A DNA stretch of 64,000 nt from positions 30,616,322-30,680,321 of the forward strand of contig NC_061771.1 of assembly GCF_022458985.1 (NCBI RefSeq). Direction: 5' to 3'. Positions 20,901-32,049 of this stretch are shown in pieces. The first letter of the stretch is position 1, and each line of letters opens with the position of its first letter. This DNA is from Mugil cephalus. Its lineage: Eukaryota; Chordata; Actinopteri; Mugiliformes; Mugilidae. The position numbers were made by a program, and so were the translations under genes. The notes under the pieces are model-generated. The model ran no database searches. It saw nothing but the letters and a program-made list of their open reading frames with translations, and was not told the origin of the DNA.

Positions 20901-23900
20901 GTAGCTGTTAGTGCAGATGAGCTTTTATGTTGATGCTGGGTGAAATGCACCATGGGAGTTGTAGTGAACATCTCACAAACGTTTGTATCTGTTACGGGCT
21001 CATTAATGATCTGCAGGAATCAGATGTTCTCCACCAACAAACGTAACGTCTCACACAAGTGGCACTGCTCTCATTCGCCTGTTAGCTTAGCTTGGCATAA
21101 AGACTGGAAACATGAGGAAGCAGCTAGCTGGCTTCCATCAGTGAGGACTGTGACGTTAGAGTCGCTGCGATCAGACACAACGTTGCTTTAAGTGTCGCAA
21201 CACTTTGAAAGCAAAAGTTTCCATCTTACCACAGAACTGCTTGTCTATCAGAGAGTCACACAGACAGAAATCAGATCAGATCCATCAGTACAGCTCCCAA
21301 AACAACTGGTCTCACAGTGTTCTCTTACCTGTCTTAACGAATCCACCTGGAAACAAGAGACAAGAAGTGAGTGAAGAGTCCAGATGACAGAGGGAACAGA
21401 GACAGGACAGAGAAAAGGAAAAGAGGCTTACCAGCTTCCTGAAGCAACACAGCTGAAGAAGAGCGAGAGAGAGAGAGAGAAACATGAAAACACAAACCAA
21501 GAAAAAAAGAAAAGTCAACACTGTCTCCTGACCTGTCCTCAACACGTCAACACCTCTAGTGTTTAACTCCAGTGTCAGACTGTTGGACGAGGTTCTGGTA
21601 ATGACCTTCAATAATAATCTACCAAATAAATCCATTCTCTCTGGAGGACGTGGGGTAAACATCAGGAGTTTCCAGAAAGGACAGAAACATCGAGGAAGAA
21701 AATCAAAGATGAATCCATGTGAACAGAGATGCTGGAGACATGGAAACATCTTGGCCGTCTTCTTCTACTCTTCTACTTCTACTCTAGACAAGACTACTTC
21801 TACTTCTACTCCTTTATTTTCAATTCATCTCCATGATCGTGTGACAAACAGGTTGTTAGTTAGTTTGATGTTACATTAGGTCGTGAACACTGCAGGAATA
21901 CTATGGTTACCTAGGCAACCAGAGCCTGGGACGTCCACTAGAGTCTCCGACATAGACTGTATAAATATAAATATGGACGACGCGTTTCCACTTCCTCGCA
22001 TTGGACAAACTTTTGTTATTTTCCCGGGGACACGGGTGATGGCATTTTGCGAGTTTATAGCCAGAGTCTGATCAAAACAGTCTGAGGGCAGAGCCACGAT
22101 ATCGATGCCCTGCCCACTCTTCCTCCAGACTCACTCGTATTATCGTTTAATTAATACTATGTTCTGCTTTAGACTCATCAGAGTCCCATGGGACCTCTTT
22201 ACAGCGCAGTTGGCATGGCAACTGGTGGTCGCCATGATGCCACATCCTATTTCTATAGTGTCAAATAACTAAAACTAAAATGAAACTTACCCGAAAAACT
22301 GACATGTGAACATAATTATCATTATATTAACTAATGACAGAAACCATCTTTGAAAAAAATTATTTGACGTATATTTTAGTGTTTTAGTTTGGCCCAAGTC
22401 CCGCCCACTAACATGGAGGGGGCGGAGCTTATGACCTATACTGCAGCCAGTCACCAGGGGGAGCTGTACTTGCTTTGGTTTCACTTTAGAGGAGCTGTTT
22501 CCCTTTTTATGGTCTCTACAGAGACATGGACGAACATCACAGAATTGTCATAGGTCTTTTTTTCTTGTCTCTGCCATTTCTACAATAGTTTAATTTGTCA
22601 GTGACAGAGCTGACCACTAGGAGGCGCCATGAAGGAGGAGGCAGCAGAGCGGTGGCAGTGACAGTGAACAGGTGGCAAAGAAGAAGAAGAAGGAGAAGGA
22701 AGAGGAGGAGGAGCGTCTCGTCACACCTGTCCACCTCTTCCGGTTCCAATATGGCCGCTGCAGCTCCAGGTAGAAGCTGGCCTTCTTATCGTACTCGTCG
22801 CGGTCAATTATTCTAATGGGTATCGTCTTCCTAGAAGAGTGAAGGGGGTCAGAGGTCATGCGTTAGTTCACCAACAAACACTCAAGTGCACGCTGTCATC
22901 ACCATGGCGCCACCATGGCAGGTTGAAGGGTTAAATCCCTGTTAATGACTTCAACCTCAGAGTCTGAACCTGTGAGTCTAATGAGACAAGGTTGTTAGTG
23001 ATGTGGGCGGGTTCACAGCACAGGAAGGAGACACCCCTCACCCCCACCCCCCACCTTTCCGCTCGCTCATCTCCAGCAGCTGAGGTTCTCCCATCTCTAG
23101 GAAGAAGTTCTTGTTCTTCTCGTACTGTTCGTCATCGATTATATTAATCCGGACGGTTTTACTGAAAGAGAAGAAGAACAGCAGAGGTTGCAGAGAGAAA
23201 GAGAAAGAGAGCAGAGAAGCGACGGATCAAAGAGCAAAAAAGGAAAAAGATAGAGTCGACCTCAAGCCTAAAACCAGCATTTAATAGAAAAGAAATTTGG
23301 TTCACATCAGGTCCCTGAGTTAGAGCGATCACTGCTAGCATGATGCTAATATGCTACATTAGAGCCAAGTCAATGCAAACGCCGCTAATTATTTTAACAT
23401 ATGATTATCACATTGTTGCCATGACCTCAGTCCGACCGGTGTTTGTTAAACCAGGAAGTGAAAGCAGAATTAGTGCTTTGGAAAGCAAGCAGAGTCTGAA
23501 GTGTGGGAAGTAATTAAACCCTGCAGTGCAGTAATACACCCTGTAGAGGAGGGGTCTCAAACTCACAGCCCTCCATACCATTCTACACGGCCCGCTGCGT
23601 TCAGGGCAGGAGCAGAACCTTGAATGCAACCTTGACACCAAACATGCAGAGCAGTATGCTAGGTACGGCTGCATGGCTAACGAAAGGACTGTTAACACAA
23701 CCAAACTGGTTCCAGGAAGCAAGAAAGAATTCTAATGCAGTGAGTTATGTTGTGTGTGAGAAGCAACGTCAGTCTGTCACCTGTCACATAAACACTCCAT
23801 GGCACAGAGTGACATTAATGAGATGGTATTAATGACCAGTTCCAAATAATGGAAGAGTTGCAGGATGTCACCACAGCTCAGGATGTAGTGCAGCTGCTTT

Positions 23901-26900
23901 GTGATTTGTTTGAGAAGACTGCCCTCTCCTGGAAGAAGCTGGACAAACAACAGACAGTGCACCATCCGTGACAGGGAGGAAAAATGGACTCGAGGCCAAA
24001 AAAAAAAAAAACCTAAATTGAATTGTGCACAAGAGCAACTGTTCAAAATGTTGAAAGTTTGTTTTTACATTTCAACTTTGTTGTGGATTAGTTCAAGTGG
24101 CCCTCTGGTAATTTGAGTTTGAGATCCCTGCTGTAGAGACTGAACAAAAAGAAGAAGAAGACATAAAAAAAAAGCAGAGATCCTCATCTGGTGGTGTGTA
24201 ACAAAGGTACAGGACTCCCTCAAACATCATCTGCATATGAACCCAGATGCAAGTGGTGGTCGACTGCATCAACTTTTATGAGGTTAAATGTAAACCCTAA
24301 ATATCCAGCCAATGTGTTTGTCAGTTTTTTTTCTAACATCTTTTAGGGCCATTTTACTGTGGCTGTGAACTGAGCAAAGGAATACAAAGGTCGTTAGATG
24401 TGGATTTCATGTACAATACTACGAAAAAAAAATACCTCTACATCAGCAGAGATAAATCTACTGATTGCTGATCACGTTCACATCTGATCAACTCTTTCTT
24501 TCTTTGTTTTTTTCTGCCTCAAACTCTCCTCAGAGAAGAAGGAGAAGTTGTTCAGAGGTGGTAGAGACTTATTATTTAACTGTGGATAGGCAGGTAACAC
24601 AAAAACATGATAAGACATAGGCTTATCAGCAGACAGGACATTACTAAGAAGATAAAAGTCACAGGACTGGTTTGATTTCAGCCTCTAGATGAGTTGAGTT
24701 TAGAAGGTTTGTAATGTGGGACACTCCCTTATGGTCCAGAGCTTACTGGACTGGAAGAGTTTTTAATCCAGAGGCTGTTTTTCTGTGTGGAACCTCCCAG
24801 TCCCTCTAGAGGAGGCCCTGGTCCTGAGACCAGAGGCTGGGAGCCCTTTTTTATTTTAAGAAAGTGTGTCTCAATGATCTGATGAGTCCCGGTCGGTGTG
24901 AGTCGTCAGATTTACAGGCTGATATAAAAGACCTCCCCCGTGGTCTTCTCCATGGCTGACGCTGCCTAATAAGGAAGAGAGCAGCGTGGTGTTTATCCGG
25001 CCGACACCGCGGCTTCAGACAAAAGACATCTGAGTGTCTGAGACAAAGACACAAACATCCAGAGACTCAAAGAGCCAAGAAACCACATGTAGGCTTCATC
25101 ACGACCCTCTCAACTTCTGAAAGTACACACTGATTTATTTTTTAAAATTAAATAATCTTTACTTTTAATGCTAAAGTAAATCAAACATGCAGGGAGCGTT
25201 GTAGATAACTAATAACCTCCAGTAACCTGATTAACTAATGACGCCCTACTAAAACATTCAGTAGTAGGAAAGTTAACTGCTAATGTTTATTCTGACACTT
25301 TCAGCTCATCAACAGAAACATCGAGGAATGAAAGTGATCCACTGAATGGGCAAAACTACAAAGAAAGTAACTAAGTTCCAAGAAAAACAAACAAGAAGTT
25401 GAAGAGCAACTTTCCTCCATCCAGGAAAGTTGTTCTGCAGTCTCTCTCTGATTCTGCTCCAGTAAAGGAGTGGTGGTGGTCATACATATCACTCATCGCC
25501 ACCAGAGAATCACTTCACGATTTGTTTACTTTGAGTTTATGCAACATCAGCTGGTTTAGACTAACATTGTTTAATGACAGCTGGTTTAATGATGCTACGA
25601 CTAATGTTGACTGGTTCTGGCTATTGTTGAGTAGCTTAGGTTAACATTAGCTGATAATTGTTTAGGTTAGCTGGTTTAGGATAACATTTGCCGGATTAGA
25701 TTTATGCTAGCTGGTTTAGACTAATGCTGGTTCATGTCTAAATGAGCTTGTTTAGGGTAATGTTTTTTAGGTCAATGTTAGCTGGTGTGGGCTAATGTTG
25801 CCCATCATAGGTTAAGAGTATCTGATAATCGTTTAGCTTAGCTGTATCTGGTTCTGGTTAGCATTAGCTTGTTTATGGTAATGTTTATTAGGCCACAGTT
25901 AGCTGGTTTATGCTAACATTGTTTACCAATGATAGCTGGTTTATGTTTATGTTATGTAGCTTAGGCTACTGTTGGCTGGTTCTGGCAAATGTTAGCTGTT
26001 TGAGGTTAACCATTGCAGGCTTGGGCTAATCTTAGCTACTAATGGACTAATGGTAGCTAGTGTGGGCTAATGTTGCCTATCATAGGTTAAGAGTATCTGA
26101 TAATCGTTTAGGTTAGCTGGTTTAGACTAACACAACTTGGCTGGTTTATTTCTAAATTAGTATTTTTAAGGTAATATTTCTTAGGCCAATGTTAGCTGGG
26201 TCAGTCTAACATTGTTTACCAATGAAAGCTGGTTTATGTTTATGTTAGCTGGTTTAGGCTAATGATGTTTGGACTATTGTTGGCTCGTTCTGGCTAATAG
26301 TTCATCCTAATGTCAACAGGGTTACGTCTACGTTAGCCGATTTAGGTATAATGATGTTGAGGCCAGAGTTTGCTGGGTCAAGCTAATGTTTGTACTAATC
26401 TTAACAGCTGTGGGCTAATGTTAGCTTGTTTAGACTAAAGTTACCTGATTTAGGCTAACGTTGCTTATGTTACTGTTAGCTGGTGGTTTAGGCTAATATT
26501 ACCTGGTTTAGGCTAACGTTGTTTAGGCTACTATTGGCTGGTTCTTGGTTTAGGTTAATATTAGCCTGTTATGGGTAATGTTTCATCCTGACACAGCGGT
26601 TTCAAGAATCAGAGAATTACACCACTGTGTTGAGATCTGAGCTGAGTTTGTACCTGAGACATCAGACCAGTGGACAACAAACTAATCACCTTCAAGAAGA
26701 GTTTACTGTAGGACTGAGGTAGATATGTACCTAATAAACTGGACACTGAGTGGAAACAGGGCCGAGAGCCTGTGTAATTAAAGCAGTGCTGTGAATCGGA
26801 GCTGATAATCGGTCTATATAAGGCTGTGTGAACGCTGGGCCTCATCAATAATGTCAAACACAGCGTGCCACCGTTTCCTCTACTGTTTATGCTCTGGAAA

Positions 26901-29900
26901 TAGATGTATGCTTGTTTCATTCCTGCCACCTGCACACATGGAAAGAGTCTGCCGCTATGTGTGGCATGTAAACCTGGAAGTAGAGGTCACATGACGCTGA
27001 GAGTGTAGGGGGCGGGGCTAGACTACAAACAGTTTTATTTTAAGACTCTCCTGGAGGTGATTCAGGCACATTCAGTGTTCTGGTTTTAATCCTCGCCTGA
27101 AAAGACCAAATAATTCAGGAATATTTCCACAACTATCAGGTTCATGTTCATGACCCTGGTTAGACTTTAGAGAGTGTCAGTAACATTGTCTCTGTTATTA
27201 TGTCTGCTGATTCATTAGTGATAAACTAAAGGAGATATGTAAAAAATAGATAGTAGAAAACACCCTTATAGATATCATGCACAGAACATCACAGAAGCGT
27301 TTATAGAGACACAAAGCTCAAATATTCTACAAAGTTTCTAGTAAAAATGGAATCATGTCCCCTCTCCATTTGGACATTTGGATAAAACCAAAGAACCCAG
27401 AGTGTTACACATTAGGTTTTTACCTCCTGAAAGGGAATCTGGCTACAAAATTACTATGGATTGCCATTACAGGAGGCAATGTACAGACAATTGGACATAC
27501 TTTGGACATAATATTTAACCTTTACATATTCAAATTCTATTATTGTGCACATTATAGAATCCATTAAAGTATTGACCTTTCCTCCATATGACTGTTGTTC
27601 ATGCATATAACTCACCAAGGAAACCGGTCACCAAGGCATGTTAGATAGCGGTTCTAAGCTGACTGTCACTCCAACATGACTGTGTTGTTTTCGTTACGTC
27701 AATACCACCATTAGCTCACTAATTTAGAAAAACAAAGGGCCATGTGAGAAATTGAAGAACAGTGCTCAGATTCTGTCAGGCAAATTGCCATGTGGTAATT
27801 AGTTGACGGAGAACTATGCGAATAGGCTCAAAATGACCATGAAAAATTCTGACATTCTGTGTGAGTGTGTGAAAGTTTTGGCTGCATGTTTTGTCTGCTA
27901 GCTGAGGGTAGCTGGTTAGCTGTTTGAATAAAACACACTTGAACCGACACTGGGTTGAGAAATGTGACATTTGGGATATTTCACTTAATTTATTACCTAT
28001 TAGCTAATTTAAATTTCATTTGTTTATGTCACATCAATCCAAAGCATTCTCCAGAGCATCACAGACTAAAACCTTAAGCTTGATGTCAGACCAAGAACCC
28101 ATTTTTGAAGAAACCAAAGCTATCATCTTCACTCATCAGGTTTGTACTTACAGGATCTCATCATTTTCAAACTCCAGGACTCCGTGTGTGTCTTCAAAGT
28201 CCTCGCCGCCTCCTTTAGCCGTCCCTTCAATGGTTTTGTAGGGCACCAACACAACGCCACGGGCTCCCGAGGTCCGCATCACCTTCACCTCCATAACTCC
28301 AACACTCTCGCTCACGGTCACCACTGGCTCCTCAAACGTAAAGATCCCGGCGTGGTCATCATCGAAGATGGTGACGGTGGCTGTGCACGGCAGACCCAGA
28401 CTCGCGGGGGCATCCACATGGTTTTCCTCACCACCGTTTGAGGAGTCACCTTCCGGCACAACTTTGACGTTGCTGAGGTGCACGAGGAAATGCTCATCCT
28501 CCTCAAAGATATCGTCATCAATGATGTCAATGCGGATTTCTTTTTCAGTCTCACCTGGTTTGAACAAGATTGTTCCTTTGGTGAACTGGTAGTCAGAGCC
28601 GGCATTTGCGGTGCCGTCTTCGGTCTGGTAATCCACCGAGACGGTGCTCGTTAGGTCTCCACCACGACGGACCACATTCAGCGCCACACTGCCGCAGTTC
28701 TCCAGACACTGGTAGGTTCCCGGGTTGAAGAACACCTTAGAGGAGAAGTCGTTGGCGGACACCTCGGAGCAGAGGTCATGCTGAATGACTCTCCTAGCTT
28801 GGTCAGCCGCATGCTTCTTCAGGATGTTTCCTGCTCCCGTCATGATCCTGGTTGCCTGACAGCGGTAGAAAGCCCGACTCTTCTGCTGCTGGGTTAAAAC
28901 TTGGTAATTAGCGAGTTCCATCAGCTGGTCCATGTCCTTCTCTGGATGTTTCTGCTTCAGCTCCTTCAGGATCCTGGCCACCTCTCTACGGGCCTCTTCC
29001 TCATCCAGCTCGTTTGCTTCACACTCTACTTCTCCATCCATGAAGTCCTCACCATGTGAGTTGAGCATTTTGCCGTCCATTTCAATGTCAACCTTTGAGG
29101 GAAGCTCCGGTTCTCCCTCGGTTTCGATAATCATTCCTCTCTGCTTCCCTGCTCTGTATCGTTTGGACATATATTTGTAGAAAAGAAGTCTGCGGTCGGC
29201 CACGTAAGCAAAACCAACGCAAATGGGGAAGAAGAAGAGTGTGAGAAGCCCCTCCCATATCTGAACAACACCTGGAGAGAAGACGGCTAGGATCAGGTAG
29301 AGCCAGGTGTACGCAAAGACACTCCAGGTGGCGGTGACAAAAAACACCCGCAGGTGCTTCACCTTTCTGGTTTCTCCATCAGGGATGACGGACACACAAA
29401 GGCCGATGATGACAAACATGTTGAAGGCGGCACTTCCTACAATGGTGTTGGGACCCAGCTCGCCGGCAGTGAAGTTGTGACCGCAAACTTCAACAACCGA
29501 CAAGAGGATTTCTGGTGCGGAGGAACCCAGTGCCATCAGCGTCAGGTTGGACACTGTCTCATTCCAGACGCGCACCGTGGTGGTGATCCTCTCGCCGTTT
29601 GGTTTCTTGATGGTGATCTGTCTTTCCTGGGAAGTGATGACCTCGATGGATGCCATGAATCGATCTGCGATGATGGAGACGCCCAGGAACATGTATGCCA
29701 ACCCCACAAAGTAGATGGTGGCTCTGGCGAGGCGCTCCGTGAAGGCCGGGTTGACCGGCTGCCACACTGGCAGGATGACGCCCGTGACGCATTTGGTGCT
29801 GCCGCCACATTTGCTGCTGTTGCTGAAGGTGTTGCTGGAGTTGAGGGTCGGAACCGAGCCTCCTGCCACCGAATATGGTAACTCAGTCGAGATGACGGTC

Positions 29901-29956
29901 AACAAGAAGAGCAGCTGATCGGTGGAGAACAGCGTGGAGGTCCTGGCTTGGATCAT
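17974..29956 (-). CDS. slc8a: Na+/Ca2+ exchanger, SLC8A family (NCX1-like sequence; slc8a4 candidate), complete coding region
   Basis: A plasma-membrane antiporter that expels Ca2+ in exchange for 3 Na+. Minus-strand exons: 29956-28152, A 23161-23055 or B 22830-22727, C 21452-21432, D 21346-21329, E 20122-20054, 19979-19852, 19415-19310 (or 19316), 18697-18422 and 18350-17974. With A, C, D and E this gives 968 codons, the normal NCX length. The signal peptide is near residues 1-30. Alpha-1 has GSSAPE (144-149). The XIP region RRLLFYKYMSKRYRAGKQRG is at 255-274. CBD1 (~400-535) has DDDIFEEDEHF and FDDDHAGIF; CBD2 starts near 536. Alpha-2 is LGTSVPDTFASK to GNVTGSNAVNVFLGIG. It ends EAYCHVKGF. 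The central loop (MIIETEG..IEMDGK, EEARREVARILKELKQKHP) resembles NCX1 more than NCX3. Linkage to psen2 and PACS favours slc8a4, known from fish and other non-mammals; slc8a1 or slc8a3 is not excluded. Exon 2 probably extends to 29980, where a GTCGCAG acceptor implies a noncoding first exon upstream. Confidence 0.95.
19985..20045. repeat. GGAT/GAAT tetranucleotide repeat
   Basis: AATGAATGGATGGATAGATGGATGGATGGG array filling the 74-base slc8a intron between exon E and exon 19852-19979. Confidence 0.85.
20054..20122 (-). other. slc8a cassette exon E
   Basis: 69 bases, phase 1-1, encoding TDVYRKVQGREHPAPSTIVSIT. It corresponds to the NCX1 stretch ending in HAREHPILSTVITI. It can be included or skipped without changing frame. 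Confidence 0.85.
20215..20765. repeat. AGGAAGCTAGGAAGAGCTACCATTAGCTG minisatellite in slc8a intron
   Basis: Degenerate units of about 28-40 bases with TAGGAAGCTAGGA and GAGCTACNATTAGCTG. It gives an open minus-strand frame of repeated SFLVSQLMVAL, which is an artefact. 20765-21320 shows nothing else recognisable. Confidence 0.85.
21329..21346 (-). other. slc8a microexon D (18 bases)
   Basis: TTTCCAG acceptor, then GT GGA TTC GTT AAG ACA G, then GTAAGAG donor. It encodes G-GFVKT, the counterpart of the NCX1 GGFTIT segment. Phase 1-1, length divisible by three. Confidence 0.85.
21432..21452 (-). other. slc8a microexon C (21 bases)
   Basis: CTTCTTCAG acceptor and GTAAGCC donor flank CT GTG TTG CTT CAG GAA GCT G, which encodes AVLLQEA. 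The NCX1 counterpart is ALLLNEL. Phase 1-1. Confidence 0.85.
21890..22510 (+). repeat. Dispersed repeat (GATATCGATGCCC family), copy 2
   Basis: In the slc8a intron between exons B and C; same block order as 10590-11055, and longer, with CACCAGGGGGAGCTGT near its right side. Confidence 0.75.
22727..22830 (-). other. slc8a mutually exclusive exon B
   Basis: 104 bases, 34 codons plus split ends: KTIPIRIIDRDEYDKKASF... to RKRWT. It matches NCX1 exon B (KIITIRIFDREEYEKECSF). It has Arg at the D/R position known as 578, and Ala where mammalian B has Cys585. Joining A directly to B would shift the frame, so A and B exclude each other. Confidence 0.9.
23055..23161 (-). other. slc8a mutually exclusive exon A
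   Basis: 107 bases, 35 codons plus split ends: KTVRINIIDDEQYEKNKNF... to LEMSERK. It matches NCX1 exon A (KTISVKVIDDEEYEKNKTF) and keeps Asp578 and Lys585 equivalents, which support Ca2+ binding in CBD2. Confidence 0.92.
23548..24131. mobile_element. hAT-like element with GGGTCTCAAACTCA ends
   Basis: The left end AGGGGTCTCAAACTCACAGCCC and right end GGCCCTCTGGTAATTTGAGTTTGAGATCCCT are inverted repeats of each other. The inside has no intact transposase. It lies in the slc8a intron between exon 2 and exon A. Confidence 0.65.
24560..24862 (+). repeat. Dispersed repeat, copy 3 of 3
   Basis: Shares TTACTAAGAAGATAAAAGTC, ACAGGACTGGTTTGATTTCAGCCTCTAG, TAGAAGGTTTGTAATGTGGGA and CCCTCTAGAGGAGGCCCTGGT with 4195-4545. 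24870-25540 shows no recognisable feature. Confidence 0.75.
25540..26580. repeat. GTTAGCTGGTTTAGGCTAAT minisatellite, array 3 (about 1 kb)
   Basis: The largest array of the motif also seen at 6405-6795 and 15830-16075. Units include GCTGGTTTAGGCTAATGTT and longer higher-order repeats: GTTGCC(T/C)ATCATAGGTTAAGAGTATCTGATAATCGTTTAG occurs twice (about 25796 and 26064). It is in slc8a intron 2. 26600-28150 holds no recognised gene or element. Confidence 0.85.
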
Positions 29957-31017
29957 GGCGACACGTCAGCTTCTTTAGACCTGCGACACACAGAAAGAGT
30001 TCTGAGAGTTATGACTTTCTCTCTCATGTTTGGAGCGTTCGTAAGATGGCCTTTCTATCAACATCTAAAACAAAGGCAACCAAGACCCTCAAGAAAACTC
30101 AACAGCTTTCTTAGTTTTTTTTTTTGTCAATGAACCTTGACCTGGATGACAGAGACAGTCCCGATCATGTCCAGTTCATCTAAAAATAATTTTTCAGATT
30201 CACTGGTGAAGAAGGAGATGCTGCACAAAGTTCTTTACGTCTATAGGATGATATTGATTCTTGTTTACACTTTCAATGTAAAAAGAAACAAATATAAAAA
30301 AAAAGAAATACTGCTTCACACAACAAACCAAAACTCCAACAAAACTGTCTAACAAACATCTCTCTGTATCGTCATCTTTAATTTGTATTTTTAGTTGAGT
30401 GTAACAAGGATTTTTGAGTTGTTCTGCAGTGCAGTCCAGACAGTCTAGTCTAGATTTCTGTATCGGAAAACATATAGACGTCATCTATGGCCATTTTTCA
30501 AGTGTCGTTTCCTTGAATGTATGTTGGTATACACTGACAAGCCACAACATTATGACCACTGACCAGAGAAGTAAATAACATTTAAACCATCTTGTGACAG
30601 TTCAACGTTCTGCTGGGAAACTTTTGGACCTGGCATTCATTCATGTGGATGTTACTTAGACATGTAGCACCCACCTAGACCAGAGCAGCCCCCACACCCC
30701 CACCCCATACCAATGACACTCAGCAGGATGCAGCCTGACACAAACATGCAAAAAAAAAAACACAAAAAGAACAGCACAAGGTGTTGACCTGGCCTCCAAA
30801 TTCACTAGATCCCAAACTGATCAAGTATATGTTGGATGATCCACAGAGGACCCTGTAGTGTAATTTTAAAGTCTGTGATGTGCTAAAAAAAAAAAAAAAA
30901 AAAGATAAATGAATAAGATGCATGCTGAATGACTTTGACGTCATGTTTGATTGTAAGGTTGTATTGATTATGATGATATATCGAATAATAATACCTTTAG
31001 TTTGATCATGTTTGATT

Positions 31018-31121
<104 letters not shown>

Positions 31122-31289
31122 CTTTATTCATCCCAGAAGCGAAATTAGGTAATAAGGTTATGATTGAATTACAATAATATGTCCGATCATAATGTCATTA
31201 GCTTGATTACAACATTAAGTTTGATATGATGGGCCTTCACCAGTTATATGCTACTAGAACACAAAGGGAGAGCACTTGAATCAAAAGTA

Positions 31290-31868
31290 TATCTACTGTA
31301 TTCCTCACAAGAGATCGTGTGTATGTAGAAGACAGATGTGCTCATCGCACTTGGTAAAGTTATTTTAAAGAATAATGAGCTTAAGACTGGACTAGAAGAT
31401 AAGGGTGTAAAATGGACGGGAGTAACTTTGTGAAACTGGGAGCCTAGGGAAATTCCAAAACTACTGCTCCAGAGACATGTGGCTCACCTGGCATCCCAGG
31501 CCATGTGACTCATCAACGGTGATGAAGACAATTTGGGGGTAGGGGGTATGATTGGTTAACATAAGGGGCTGGTGAGGGTGTGCCCAATGTAGGGGATGGA
31601 CAAGAGTGTGACTTGTGACGTCCCAAAAGTATAAAAGATGAGGACAAGTAGCCCTCGCACCTCAGAGCAGGGTCGTGGTGACCATTTTTTGTCCTGTGAT
31701 GCTGCTCTCCTTTTTTGTCGGCAATGAAGATTACTCTGATGCTCTGGACTTAGACTCCTGATGATTTTTTGAGACTCCAAAGAGAAGTTATCTTCAGGCT
31801 GAATAGAACATCTTTCAAGGACTAAGTTTTACAAGGGTCTCCTATTTCGGAATAATTTGACACAACAA
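31290..31868 (+). mobile_element. Possible solo LTR inside the Tc1-like element
   Basis: It has a TATA-box-like GTATAAAAGATGAGG near 31628, then a CCTCGCACCTCAGAGCAGGG block and a T/G-rich tract, ending near TTTGACACA. This layout resembles a retroelement LTR promoter. Boundaries and target duplication were not defined. No coding remnants. Confidence 0.3.
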
Positions 31869-32049
31869 CCCTCCCCTCAAAGACCCACCACCAATATCAT
31901 TGTATTACCAGACACCAACAGGACACCCTCAGAAGGCCCATGTCCATTCTCTGATGAGTCACAATTGTTTTTTTTTTTTTTAAACACAAGGGAGACCGAC
32001 ACAATATAAGGAATGTGGTCATAATGTTATGGCTGACCAGTGTATATGC

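Noticed and set aside
28932..29881. Long plus-strand frames (for example 175 codons) opposite the NCX exon
   Set aside because: Shadow frames of the strongly conserved minus-strand slc8a exon 2.
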